Positions 25,303 to 34,302 of a stretch of DNA of 64,000 nt are shown here, in pieces. Source of the stretch: Mesorhizobium sp. ORS 3359 (GTDB lineage Bacteria; Pseudomonadota; Alphaproteobacteria; Rhizobiales; Rhizobiaceae); NCBI GenBank assembly GCA_000824845.1, contig CCNC01000204.1:1-64000 (forward strand), read 5' to 3'. Under the pieces are notes generated by a model. It had not been told where the DNA came from. It worked only from the letters and a program-made list of their open reading frames with translations, and did not search any database. The position numbers and the translations under genes are program-made. Position 1 is the first letter of the stretch, and each line of letters opens with the position of its first letter.

Positions 25303-26460
25303 TCACGGCCAGCCGTCGGCGAGCCGCGACAGCAGCCTCTCCAGCATCTCGTCGCAACGCCGCAGCTGCTCGACGCTGACGAATTCGTCCGGCTTGTGGC
25401 CCTGCGCCATGGAGCCCGGGCCGCAGACGACGGTGGGCGTGCCGAGATCGCGGCTGAACAATCCGCCTTCCGTGCCGAAGGCAACCTTCATGGTGCTGTT
25501 GGCGCCGGTCAGCGATTTGACGAAAGCGACCGCTTCCGAAGCGGCCGGCGTATCGAGGCCTGGATAGGTGTTGGTGATCTCGATGTCGATTGCCGCTTCA
25601 GGCGCGATCGAAGCGGCATCCGCGGCAATGCGTGCGGCCGCACCGCGCAGCCTGTCGAGGATGCCCGTGGCATCGTCGGCGGCGACGTTGCGAATCTCGA
25701 AGTCGACCACGCAAAGGTTGGGCACGATGTTGAGCGCCACGCCGGCATTAATCTTGCCGACATGCACCGTCGTGTAGGGGATGTCGTAATCGCCGTCGCG
25801 GGCGCCGTCACGGGCGAGCCGCTCCTGTTCGTCGCGCAAGGCGCGAACGAAATCGCAGCCAAGATGGATGGCGTTGAGCGCCAGCGGGGCGAGCGCCGAA
25901 TGGCCTTCGCGTCCCCTGCAGACGGCGCGCGCCGCTAGCTTGCCCTTGTGCCCCGTGGCCACCTGCATGTTGGTCGGCTCGCCGACGATGCACAGCAGCG
26001 GGTGTCGGGGCGCCGCGCTCAGCGTCTCGATCAAGTCGCGCACGCCGAGGCAGCCGACCTCCTCGTCATAGGAGAGCGCCAGATGCAAGGGCGTGCGCAG
26101 CGGCATCTTCGAAGCCTTGAGGCAGGCCGCGAGCGCCGAGGCCACGAAGCCCTTCATGTCCGCCGCGCCGCGTCCGTAAAGCTTGCCGTCGCGCGCGGTC
26201 ATTTCGAATGGCGGCAGCGTCCAGTTCTGGCCGTCGACGGGAACGACGTCGGTGTGGCCGGACAGCATGATGCCGGGCCTGTCGGGCGGGCCGATCGTGG
26301 CAAAGAGGTTGGCCTTGTGGCCGTCGGCGCTGTGGATGAGCTGGCTGGCTATGCCGTTGGCTTCCAGGAGGTCCGCCGCGTAGCCAATGAGGTCGAGGTT
26401 CGAGTCACGGCTCATCGTCGGGAAGGCGATCAGCCGTTCGAGGATCCTGATGCTGTCCAT
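25303..26460 (-). CDS. argE: M20 deacylase, acetylornithine-deacetylase-like
   Basis: A 385-residue zinc amidohydrolase of family M20A. Metal and catalytic residues are visible in LSGHTDVVPVDG (His, Asp), GRGAADMKGF (Asp), SYDEEVGCLG (Glu-Glu), GEPTNM and the late CGPGSMAQGHKPDEFV (His). This is the ArgE/DapE pattern. The catabolic neighbours make release of an N-acyl amino acid for catabolism as likely as arginine biosynthesis. It is divergent from the TMADH-like gene. Confidence 0.88.
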   Translation of the reverse strand: MDSIRILERLIAFPTMSRDSNLDLIGYAADLLEANGIASQLIHSADGHKANLFATIGPPDRPGIMLSGHTDVVPVDGQNWTLPPFEMTARDGKLYGRGAADMKGFVASALAACLKASKMPLRTPLHLALSYDEEVGCLGVRDLIETLSAAPRHPLLCIVGEPTNMQVATGHKGKLAARAVCRGREGHSALAPLALNAIHLGCDFVRALRDEQERLARDGARDGDYDIPYTTVHVGKINAGVALNIVPNLCVVDFEIRNVAADDATGILDRLRGAAARIAADAASIAPEAAIDIEITNTYPGLDTPAASEAVAFVKSLTGANSTMKVAFGTEGGLFSRDLGTPTVVCGPGSMAQGHKPDEFVSVEQLRRCDEMLERLLSRLADGWP

Positions 26461-26569
26461 ATCTCTTGCCTCGTTGCCGCTATCGGCTGTGTAGCATCGT
26501 GGCGTGGCGGCGCTGAAGTCGCATTTGGCTCAGCCCCGGTTTATCGCAGGCTAATTCCCAGATGCGAGA

Positions 26570-26584
26570 TTAGGCATGTCCTAA
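26570..26584. promoter_or_regulatory. Palindrome upstream of the TMADH-like gene
   Basis: TTAGG-CATGT-CCTAA is a perfect inverted repeat in the 221-base divergent region between the deacylase and the TMADH-like genes, about 100 bases upstream of the latter. Candidate operator, possibly for the LysR at 24370. Confidence 0.35.
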
Positions 26585-26681
26585 CCCGCGCAGAAGAATT
26601 CCGTAGTTTTCCCGCGCCGGCGCCAACTTATGAGTAGTCTCCGGAGCATCGGCAGCGCCAGCCGACGAGAAGGGAAGTACC

Positions 26682-28751
26682 ATGCGCGACCCACGCTACG
26701 ACATTCTGTTCGAGCCGATGAAGATCGGTCCGGTGACCGCCAAGAACCGCTTCTATCAGGTTCCGCATTGCAATGGCGGCGGTTACCGCGATCCATCGGC
26801 GGCGGCCGAGATGCGGCGCATGAAGTCCGAGGGCGGATGGGGCGTCATCTTCACCGAGCAGACGGAGATGCACCACACCTCGGAGATCACGCCTTTCATC
26901 GAGCTCAGGCTCTGGGACGACGCCGATATTTCGGCTTTGGCCAAGATGGCGAAAGCCATGCACGAGCATGGCGCGCTTGCCGGCATCCAGCTCGCCTATT
27001 CCGGCATCAACGGACCCAATCTCTACACCAAGGAAGTGCCGCGCGGGCCGTCGGCCCTGCCGATCCGCACCTTCACCAACGATCCGGTGCAGGCGCGCGC
27101 CATGGACAAGCAGGATATACGCGACCTGCGCCGCTGGCACCGCAATGCCTTCAAGCGCGCGAGGCAGGCGGGTTTCGACCTGGTGTGCCTCTACGGCGCG
27201 CATGGCTTCGGCATCATCCAGCATTTCCTGTCGACCGCCACCAACCAGCGCGGCGACGAATATGGCGGCTCTCTGGAAAACCGCTCGCGGCTGATGCGCG
27301 AGCTGATCGAGGAAGGGCGCGACGCGATCGGCGACACTTGCGGCCTGACGCTCAGGCTGTCGCTGGACGAGATGATCGGCGAGCTCGGCTTCGCCAATTC
27401 CGAAGTCCGCGACATGATCGAGATGCATGCCGAGCTGCCTGATCTCTGGGACCTCGCGCATGGCGCCTGGGAGGACTGCTCAGGACCCTCGCGCTTCAAG
27501 GAAGAGGCGGCGCAGGAGAGCCTCGTCTCTGGAATCAAGAAGCTGACCTCGAAGCCGGTCGTCGGCGTCGGCCGCTTCACCTCGCCGGATGTGATGGTGC
27601 GGATGATCAGATCGGGCACGCTCGATTTCATCGGCTGCGCGCGCCCGTCGATCGCCGATCCGTTCCTGCCGCGGAAGGTCGAGGAGGGACGCATCGAGGA
27701 CATCCGCGAATGCATCGGGTGCAACATCTGCATCACCGGCGACATGACCATGTCGATCTCGCGCTGCACGCAGAACCCGACCTTCATGGAAGAATGGCGC
27801 AAGGGCTGGCATCCGGAGCGCATGCAGGCCAAGGGCGACAGCGACAGCGTGCTGATCGTCGGTGCCGGCCCAGCCGGGCTGGAGGCCGCCCGCGCGCTCG
27901 GTCTGCGCGGCTATCAGGTGGCGATAGCGGAAGCAGGCACCGAACTCGGCGGGCGCGTGGCGCGCGAGTGCCTGCTGCCGGGCCTGTCGGCCTGGGGCAG
28001 GGTGCGCGACTATCGTCAGTATCAACTCAGCCAGATGCCGAATGTCGACATCTATTTCGAGAGCCGGCTGTCGGCGGACGACATCCTGTCCTTCGGCTTC
28101 CAGAACGTCGCCATTGCGACCGGATCGACCTGGCGGCGCGATGGCGTCGCGCGCGCTCACGTCGTGCCAATGCCGATCGACGCCGCCATGCCGGTCTACA
28201 CGCCCGACGATCTGATGGACGGCAAGGTGCCGTCCGGCAATGTCGTGCTGTTCGACGACGACCACTATTACATGGGCGGAGTTCTTGCCGAACTGATGGC
28301 GCGGCAGGGCGCCAAGGTGACTCTGGTGACGCCATCGGCCTATGTGTCGGACTGGACCCGCAACACGCTGGAGCAGGGCGCCATCCACCGCCGCCTCGCG
28401 GAGCTGGGCGTCGATATCATCCTCAACAAAACCGTCACGGACATCGCTTCAGGCGGCGTCGTCCCGGCCTGCGTCTACACAGGCGCGCGCCAGGAATTGG
28501 CGGCCGACGCCGTCGTCCTGGTCACGTCGCGCAACCAGGACGACGCGGTCTGGCGCGCGCTGAAGGCCCGCGAAAACGAATGGGCCGGCAACGGCATCCG
28601 CTCGATCAAGGTCATCGGCGATGCCGAGGCGCCGGGGCCGATCGCCTGGGCGACCTATGCCGGCCACCGCTTCGCCCGCGAGCTGGACGAGGCCGATATC
28701 GGCGATGCCTTGCCTTTCCGGCGCGAGGTGACGGCGCTGGCGGAGAATTAG
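26682..28751 (+). CDS. TMADH/DMADH-family iron-sulfur flavoprotein
   Basis: A 689-residue enzyme collinear with trimethylamine dehydrogenase: an FMN barrel (1-340), a 4Fe-4S site with C344, C347, C350 and C362, then two dinucleotide-binding domains (LIVGAGPAGLEAARALG near 390). Cys30 in YQVPHCNGGG corresponds to the TMADH Cys that bonds FMN covalently. Tyr171 and His174 (YGAH) and Trp256 are kept, but the other two aromatic-cage positions read Gln60 and Asp354 instead of Tyr and Trp. It should oxidatively demethylate an N-methylated secondary or acidic amine rather than trimethylamine. Related rhizobial proteins act in N-methylproline/betaine use, as I recall. Confidence 0.88.
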   Translation: MRDPRYDILFEPMKIGPVTAKNRFYQVPHCNGGGYRDPSAAAEMRRMKSEGGWGVIFTEQTEMHHTSEITPFIELRLWDDADISALAKMAKAMHEHGALAGIQLAYSGINGPNLYTKEVPRGPSALPIRTFTNDPVQARAMDKQDIRDLRRWHRNAFKRARQAGFDLVCLYGAHGFGIIQHFLSTATNQRGDEYGGSLENRSRLMRELIEEGRDAIGDTCGLTLRLSLDEMIGELGFANSEVRDMIEMHAELPDLWDLAHGAWEDCSGPSRFKEEAAQESLVSGIKKLTSKPVVGVGRFTSPDVMVRMIRSGTLDFIGCARPSIADPFLPRKVEEGRIEDIRECIGCNICITGDMTMSISRCTQNPTFMEEWRKGWHPERMQAKGDSDSVLIVGAGPAGLEAARALGLRGYQVAIAEAGTELGGRVARECLLPGLSAWGRVRDYRQYQLSQMPNVDIYFESRLSADDILSFGFQNVAIATGSTWRRDGVARAHVVPMPIDAAMPVYTPDDLMDGKVPSGNVVLFDDDHYYMGGVLAELMARQGAKVTLVTPSAYVSDWTRNTLEQGAIHRRLAELGVDIILNKTVTDIASGGVVPACVYTGARQELAADAVVLVTSRNQDDAVWRALKARENEWAGNGIRSIKVIGDAEAPGPIAWATYAGHRFARELDEADIGDALPFRREVTALAEN

Positions 28752-28763
28752 AGCCGGTTCAGC

Positions 28764-29822
28764 TCAATCACACGTCGTCGCGGTCTTGAGCGCTTCGGCA
28801 CGGGAAGGTCCGGGCAAATTTCCGATCCGTCGAACAGCGGCGTAGAACCGCGGATAGTCGCCTGAGCACAAGTCGAACAGGTGAAGGAACGCCGGGACCT
28901 CTTCGCCGTAGACGGCAGTCGCGGCGAGCTTCGCGTTGTTGATCGGGCTGTCGAACCAGGCGTCGTACCCGCGGTATCCGGCCCAGCGCTTGTCGCGCAT
29001 CTGCCGGTAGCGCGCTCGCAGCCTGTCGATCGTGGCCGCCTTGGCGGCCGCCATCTGCGCGGGGCTGCGGGGACTTCCATAGACCTGTTTCAGCTCGTCC
29101 CGGGTCTTCGATATCAGTCCAAGGAAATCCGCCTTGCGCTTGCGATCGGCTTCGTAGCTGCGCAATCCGGCGCGATTGCCGGTGGCGCGCAGCCATTTCC
29201 TCGTGCCGGTGGTTTCGACGGTAACCGCGAAAGCCTCGTTGAACGCGGAGTCGCCGTTCACATAAACTTTCTGATGCGCCAGCTCATGGAAGACAAGGCT
29301 GGCGAGATAGGTGTCGTTCTGGCGCAGCATGGTGCTGAGCAGCGGGTCGCTGAACCAGCCCAGCGTGGAATAGGCCGTGATGCCTGTCACATAGACGTCC
29401 AGTCCCTGCCGCTGCAGCGCGGCGGCATTTTCGAGCGCGTCCTTGCGCGAAAAATAACCCTTGTAGGGAACACAGCCGAACACCGGAAAGCACCATGTTA
29501 TCGGCGCAAGCGAGAATTGCGGCGCGGCGAAGACCGCCAAGGTCACATCGTTCCGGCCGATGTCAACATAGCTGCGGTAGCTGCTGTTGTCGGGCAGCGC
29601 CAATTCTTCCGTGGCAAAGCGGCGGATGGCGCTGGCCGATGTCAGCTTGGCGCGCAATGGCGCAGGCGTCGACGGATCACGGATCAGTTTTCCAACATTT
29701 TTCCGCGCGGCCATGATCTCGACATGGCCCTCCAACGATTGCGTATAGTAGGAAATGCTGGTGCATCCGGTCGCGCCGGACGCCATGATCGCAGCGGCAA
29801 GCAATCGAAAAACACGCTTCAA
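28764..29822 (-). CDS. Putative lipoprotein aminopeptidase (PF10023 type)
   Basis: A 352-residue predicted metallopeptidase anchored as a lipoprotein. The N-terminal helix ends in a lipobox-like SGATGC. The zinc motif HELAH lies in ASLVFHELAHQKVY, followed by NEAFAVTVETTG, typical of the putative aminopeptidase family. Internal features are GCVPYKGYFS and the repeated Tyr/Arg-rich ARYRQMRDKRWAGYRGYDAWF. I chose TTG 29822, which has a GGTGGG site and makes a normal lipoprotein signal; a GTG at 29894 would add 24 residues. It converges on the TMADH-like gene (12 bases between stops). Confidence 0.8.
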   Translation of the reverse strand: MKRVFRLLAAAIMASGATGCTSISYYTQSLEGHVEIMAARKNVGKLIRDPSTPAPLRAKLTSASAIRRFATEELALPDNSSYRSYVDIGRNDVTLAVFAAPQFSLAPITWCFPVFGCVPYKGYFSRKDALENAAALQRQGLDVYVTGITAYSTLGWFSDPLLSTMLRQNDTYLASLVFHELAHQKVYVNGDSAFNEAFAVTVETTGTRKWLRATGNRAGLRSYEADRKRKADFLGLISKTRDELKQVYGSPRSPAQMAAAKAATIDRLRARYRQMRDKRWAGYRGYDAWFDSPINNAKLAATAVYGEEVPAFLHLFDLCSGDYPRFYAAVRRIGNLPGPSRAEALKTATTCD

Positions 29823-29942
29823 AGTTTGCCCACCGACTGCTCGTCTCCTCGGGAGCGAATGTCCCCTGGCTTCCCGAGTCTCAAACAGGCGCACCTGTTT
29901 TCGTCAAGACCTGGAGCGGGCGACGCGGCCTTTGCCGCTCCG

Positions 29943-31049
29943 TCAAGACTTGACGATTTCCGTCACGCAGTGGACGTAGTCCATGCGATGGCCTTCTGGA
30001 GCTTGTGCGACGTCGGCTTCATAGGCGCCGTAGAAATCGTCGATGATCGCGGAGCGTTCGCTTGGCGGTCGCGCGGGATTGAGCGCGTTGGCGAAAACGG
30101 TCTCCGACCAGGAGCGCAGCGTCGGCACATAGGCCCGGGCGAAATCCCGAGCGTTGCGATGGGTGCGGAAGGCTTCGGCATAGGGGCAGGGCGTAACCAT
30201 GGTGAACATAGTTTCCAGCCTTAGCCCGGCTTGCGACACAGGCGAAGCGTGATCGCGGAAGGGTGCCGCGAACTCATCGGGCGTCTTGTAGAACTGCTGG
30301 AACGTCGCGTTGACGTATTCCGTCTCGCTGATCCGCCCAGCCCGCAGCAGATCGCGCCAATGGCGCGCGAAGCTGTCGAACATGTCGGCGCCCGTCGTAT
30401 GGCCGAGATAGCGGCCTTCCTCGTCGACGCAGAAATTGGCCAGTGCAAGCCGCCCGCCTGATCGCAATTCGCGTGCCCTGGCAAGCAGGATCGTCTCCCA
30501 GTCGCGCAGCGCCTGGGCGCGGAACTGCTCGCGCTCGGCATTGCTTGCACCGACCGCCTGGACGTGATCGGTGATCATGCAGGGCCGCTTGCTGATCCAG
30601 TGCATCGCCGTCGCGGAGAAGCCGAAGGAGAGCGAATCGTCCGGCAGGATCTGGCGATAGAAGCTGGTGCCGCTGCCGAAGATGTAGAGCCGTGGCGTCT
30701 CGGCCAGCGGCGTTTCGGTAGAGGTTCCAAGAAGGCCCTGGCTGAGCCGGAACAAGGTCGAGAAATCATTGTGAGGCAGGTCGGTGTAGGTGATCGATAT
30801 CGCCCGGTCCGGTTCCCTCTCCCGAACGGCGCCGACCAGCCGCCGCATCATGTCCATGGAGGTGCCCCCGTCGGCGGCGCCGAAATCGGCGATCGCGAAA
30901 GGCAGGCCGTCGGCCAACCGGGGCATCCTGGCGACGGCCTCGACGACCAGGTCGCCGACCTTGTCGATGACGTATTTGGCGCCGACGGTGTTGGCCGAAT
31001 AATAGCCCGCGCCACGCATGGCGATCTTCTGGCCGTCGGCTGCACTCAT
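29943..31049 (-). CDS. SABATH-type SAM-dependent carboxyl methyltransferase
   Basis: A 368-residue methyltransferase of the SABATH family, best known from plants (salicylate, jasmonate, IAA and gibberellin methylation). Matching motifs in order: GYYSANTVGAKYVI near residue 15, SAM site IADFGAADGGTSM (about 54-66), YTDLPHNDFSTLF, GTSFYRQILPDDSL and ATAMHWISKRP (aromatic acid-binding Trp). It methylates a carboxyl group using SAM; the acid is unknown. A GGGGAG ribosome site fixes the start. It is the last gene of a coupled operon with a DUF3726-like protein, a protein of unknown function, an Ldh-family reductase and LysR. Confidence 0.87.
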   Translation of the reverse strand: MSAADGQKIAMRGAGYYSANTVGAKYVIDKVGDLVVEAVARMPRLADGLPFAIADFGAADGGTSMDMMRRLVGAVREREPDRAISITYTDLPHNDFSTLFRLSQGLLGTSTETPLAETPRLYIFGSGTSFYRQILPDDSLSFGFSATAMHWISKRPCMITDHVQAVGASNAEREQFRAQALRDWETILLARARELRSGGRLALANFCVDEEGRYLGHTTGADMFDSFARHWRDLLRAGRISETEYVNATFQQFYKTPDEFAAPFRDHASPVSQAGLRLETMFTMVTPCPYAEAFRTHRNARDFARAYVPTLRSWSETVFANALNPARPPSERSAIIDDFYGAYEADVAQAPEGHRMDYVHCVTEIVKS

Positions 31050-31064
31050 TTTGTTCTCCCCTTG

Positions 31065-31643
31065 TTATTCATCGTCCACCCGGCCGCCGCCGGCGCCACG
31101 CAGGCGCGATCTTTCGCTTTCCGGCACATAGGTTCTGGCGGCGAAGGAATTGAGCGTCGCGAGCGTCCGCTCCTCGATCGCGCCGCGCCGGCTTGTTGCC
31201 GGCTGCTCGATTTCGGCGCGGCGTTCGACGACGACATCGACGCTCGTCGCCGGCCCCACGGGCCCCGCTAGGCGCATCTGCGATCGGCGCAGCATGGCGT
31301 CGAGCCAGATCGGCAGGCCGACATCCAGGATCGTCAGCGGCATAGCGTTCGCTGGAAGCGGTTCGTCGAGCAGCAGGGCCGCCGTTCGGATCGGACAGAG
31401 CGGCCTTCCAGTCGCGACGTCGGCCTCGCCGTTCCGCCAGCGCGCCGCTCGCGAAGGACTGGGCGGCTCGAAGGATTGCGCTTGCTCGGCAAGGCTCAGC
31501 ATGGCCTGGCTCCAATTGTCGTCCTCGACCGCGATCCGGCGCGACGCTCGGCCGATATCCTCGGCCAAGCCCCATGAAAATCCGGCGCCCCGCGCCGCCT
31601 TGGCGCTCAGCGTTTCCACCTCGTTGAGTGACAGGTCGATCAC
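31065..31643 (-). CDS. DUF3726-like protein
   Basis: A 192-residue cytoplasmic protein starting with GTG. The N-terminus (SLNEVETLSAKAARGAGFSWGLAEDIGRA) matches my memory of the DUF3726 family, which is otherwise uncharacterised. No enzyme motif is visible. The GTG overlaps the stop of the preceding 549-residue gene by four bases (GTGA), so the two are translationally coupled and probably act together. The methyltransferase gene follows after 15 bases. Confidence 0.65.
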   Translation of the reverse strand: MIDLSLNEVETLSAKAARGAGFSWGLAEDIGRASRRIAVEDDNWSQAMLSLAEQAQSFEPPSPSRAARWRNGEADVATGRPLCPIRTAALLLDEPLPANAMPLTILDVGLPIWLDAMLRRSQMRLAGPVGPATSVDVVVERRAEIEQPATSRRGAIEERTLATLNSFAARTYVPESERSRLRGAGGGRVDDE

Positions 31644-33289
31644 GCGGCCTCTCCTGCCATCGTGGCGACATCCTCGATCAGCGGCTCGCCGCTGAACAGC
31701 GCGATCCGCAGCCAGCGGTCGGAGCGCGGATCAAAGCTGCGCGCGCCGAAGAACGCCAGCTTGGCGCGCAATATGTCGACAGGCCGCAACTCAGCGCCGA
31801 TCAGATTGTCGTGGATCTCGGCATAGGGAAATTTCGCGACGATCTGGGCGCGCCGCACCGCATGGCGCCATTCCGGCCGGCGCAGCAGGAAGTCGGCGAC
31901 CCTGGCCGAGGGCGGCTCCTGCGCCAGCGCGGCCGCCAGGCCGAGCGCATCGCGCGCGGTGGCCAGAGGCTGTTCGAGTTCGGCGCCGTCCTCCTCGAAG
32001 CGCTCGCCAAGCCTTGGCTCGAGCTTCTCCGCCGAAACATACCAGAAGCGCGCATTGGCGGACGGGTCGGCGAAGTCGATATCCGCCGCCCAGGAATAGC
32101 AGTCGAGGAGCGCCTGGCGCAGCGAACCGCAGTTCATGCCGCCGTCGATGACATGGCCTGGCGTCTCGTCGGCCTTCATCGTGTCGCCGAGCTCGTCGAT
32201 CAAGGCGCCGTGCGGTTCGAGGATAAGCGAGACGCAGGCTTCCTGCCCCTCCAACGAGAAGTGATCTTCAGCGAAGCGATAGAGCGCATCCCATGGACGC
32301 GGCTTCGCCAGAAGCTGATCGAGGTTTCCCGCCAGCATATCGAGGTCGCCGGCCAGTAGCCGGGTTGCCGCAGCCTGGCGGCTATCGTCGCTGTGCCAGC
32401 GGGCAACGCGCCGGCGCAGATCGGCAAGGGCGTTCGAGAAGGCGCCTCGTTCCGCCTCGCCGGCCTGTGCTTCGGCCCGCACCCGCGCCAGCGCGGTTTC
32501 GCGGGCCAGGAACCAGCTATGCGTCAACAGCGGATGGCGCACGAGGAAGGGTGCCATGCCGAGCCCTGTCGCGTTTCCCACACCGAGCGTCCGGCGCAGG
32601 TCCGGCGCTAGCCTTGCCGCGCCGGCCGGGTTGCGGCGACGGGCGATGTGATCGACGAGGTTGAGCGTGAAGGAGCGGATCAGCCAGACGGTGAGCATCT
32701 CGGCCTGGAAGGATCCGGCAAGCTCCGGCCGCGCGGCGATCTCGTCGCGGTCGGCGATACCGAACTTGCCGTTGCCGTAGACCGCCGTGGTGCGCAACAG
32801 ATAGCCGACGCCGAGCAACTGCTCCTCATCCGGTTGGTGTCCCTGCGCCAGCGCCGACGCCACTTCCTCGAACAGCCTCACGCTCTTGTTCGCGCGCGCC
32901 AGCACCAGTTCGCTTCTGGTGTAGCGGCCCGCCTCCTGCAGCGGCGCATTTGCCTCCAGCCGGGCGATGTCGGCTGCGTCCGGCAAGCCGTCGTAAAGCA
33001 CGTAGCTCGTGTCCCAGGCCTGCGCGATCACACGGTCCGAGCGCTTCTCGTCATCGAGCGGCGTCGAGAAGGCTATAAGGCTATAGGTCCTTGCCGGCGT
33101 CTCGACCGCATAGACCGCGCGCCCGAACCCGTTGTCGTCCAGGTCGAACAGGTGCTTGCGGACACGCCATTTCTCCCGGGTGGCGCGGCGGATCAGCTGG
33201 CGCAGGAAGCTGAGCCTCGTCGGATGCGCCGCGCCCAGCCGCTGCAGCCGCATGACGACCTCCGGCGGGCGCAGCGCGATCGCCGTCAT
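31640..33289 (-). CDS. Conserved protein of unknown function, 549 residues
   Basis: A soluble protein with no signal peptide or membrane span and no family I recognise. Distinct segments include EKWRVRKHLFDLDDNGFGRAV and DTSYVLYDGLPDAADI near the N-terminus, a motif GNATGLGMAPFLVRHPLLTH (about residues 240-260) that looks like a conserved core, and VIDGGMNCGSLRQALLDCYSW near residue 385. Its start overlaps the Ldh-family stop by four bases and its stop overlaps the DUF3726-like start, so the three proteins are likely made in fixed ratio. It may be an enzyme subunit or scaffold for the pathway. Confidence 0.7.
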   Translation of the reverse strand: MTAIALRPPEVVMRLQRLGAAHPTRLSFLRQLIRRATREKWRVRKHLFDLDDNGFGRAVYAVETPARTYSLIAFSTPLDDEKRSDRVIAQAWDTSYVLYDGLPDAADIARLEANAPLQEAGRYTRSELVLARANKSVRLFEEVASALAQGHQPDEEQLLGVGYLLRTTAVYGNGKFGIADRDEIAARPELAGSFQAEMLTVWLIRSFTLNLVDHIARRRNPAGAARLAPDLRRTLGVGNATGLGMAPFLVRHPLLTHSWFLARETALARVRAEAQAGEAERGAFSNALADLRRRVARWHSDDSRQAAATRLLAGDLDMLAGNLDQLLAKPRPWDALYRFAEDHFSLEGQEACVSLILEPHGALIDELGDTMKADETPGHVIDGGMNCGSLRQALLDCYSWAADIDFADPSANARFWYVSAEKLEPRLGERFEEDGAELEQPLATARDALGLAAALAQEPPSARVADFLLRRPEWRHAVRRAQIVAKFPYAEIHDNLIGAELRPVDILRAKLAFFGARSFDPRSDRWLRIALFSGEPLIEDVATMAGEAA

Positions 33290-34287
33290 GCGGCGGTCCC
33301 GGCGAGTTTTTCCAGCGTGGCGAGCGTCTCGGCCGCCACCTCGATGCCTTGGGTGTTGTTCTCGCGCGCGCCGAAACGCCTTGTGCCCGGAAGCCTCGCA
33401 TCGCCGACGAAAGCGCCGGCGACGGTTTCAAGATTGCCCGCAAACAGCCCACCCGACGTGGCGTCGGGCGACACCGCCAGGAAGAACTGGCCGGTTCCGG
33501 GCGGGCCTCCGGCCGTGCCGGAGAACGGGCTCGCGACGAGCCCGGGATTGGCGCCCGTAAGGCATGCGGCGAAAATCTCCACCAAAAGGGCGGAACCGAC
33601 GCCCTTGTAGCCGCCCGCCGGCGCCATGGTGCCCTTCAAGGCTTCGCCGGCATCGGTGGTCGTCTCGCCGCTCGGGTCGAAGGCCCAGCCGGGCGGGATC
33701 GGCTCGCCAGCGCGGGCGCGCTTGATGACCTCGCTCTTGGCGACGACGCTGGCGCTCTGGTCGATGACCAAGCGCGCGCCGCCCTGTCCGTCCGGAACCG
33801 CGAGCGACCAGGGATTGGTGCCCACGGCCGCCTTGCGGCCGCCCCAGGGCGCGATCGAGGCCGGCGCGTTGGTGAAACCCAGCCCGACCAGGCCGGCCTG
33901 GGCGATGTGCTCGGTGTGATAGCCCAACGCGCCGCAATTGTAGGAATTGCGGATGGCAAGCGCGGCGACACCTTGGGAGCGCGCCGCTTCGATCAGCGGC
34001 GGCAGGCCGAGGGCGATAGCCGCATGGGCAAAGCCGTTGCCGGCATCGACGGCGACGACGGCCGGGGCAGGCTGCGTCAGGCGCGGCTCGGCCAGTCCAA
34101 GCACCTTGCCGCAGGTCAAGTGCTCGCAATAGGTCGGCAGATACATCAGCCCGTGCGACTTCAAGCCGTCGCGTTCCGCCGCCGCGATGCCGGCGGCCAG
34201 CGCCTCGGCCTGACGCTCGCTTGCGCCGTGTCGGGTCAGCGCCTCCCGAGCGAGCGTTTCGATGCGGACCTCTGTCAGGCGTGTCAT
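33286..34287 (-). CDS. Ldh-family (malate/L-sulfolactate/DpkA type) oxidoreductase
   Basis: A 333-residue NAD(P)-dependent oxidoreductase of the type-2 malate/lactate dehydrogenase fold. Landmarks are GLKSHGLMYLP (catalytic His region), VDAGNGFAHAA, VGLGFTNAPASIAPWGG, VGTNPWSLAVP and MAPAGGYKGVGSALL. Members reduce 2-oxo acids or cyclic imines such as delta-1-piperideine-2-carboxylate. ATG 34287 lies 15 bases after the LysR stop; a TTG at 34302 is less likely. The gene overlaps the 549-residue gene by four bases. Confidence 0.88.
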   Translation of the reverse strand: MTRLTEVRIETLAREALTRHGASERQAEALAAGIAAAERDGLKSHGLMYLPTYCEHLTCGKVLGLAEPRLTQPAPAVVAVDAGNGFAHAAIALGLPPLIEAARSQGVAALAIRNSYNCGALGYHTEHIAQAGLVGLGFTNAPASIAPWGGRKAAVGTNPWSLAVPDGQGGARLVIDQSASVVAKSEVIKRARAGEPIPPGWAFDPSGETTTDAGEALKGTMAPAGGYKGVGSALLVEIFAACLTGANPGLVASPFSGTAGGPPGTGQFFLAVSPDATSGGLFAGNLETVAGAFVGDARLPGTRRFGARENNTQGIEVAAETLATLEKLAGTAA

Positions 34288-34302
34288 CCAGTCACCCACC
34301 AA

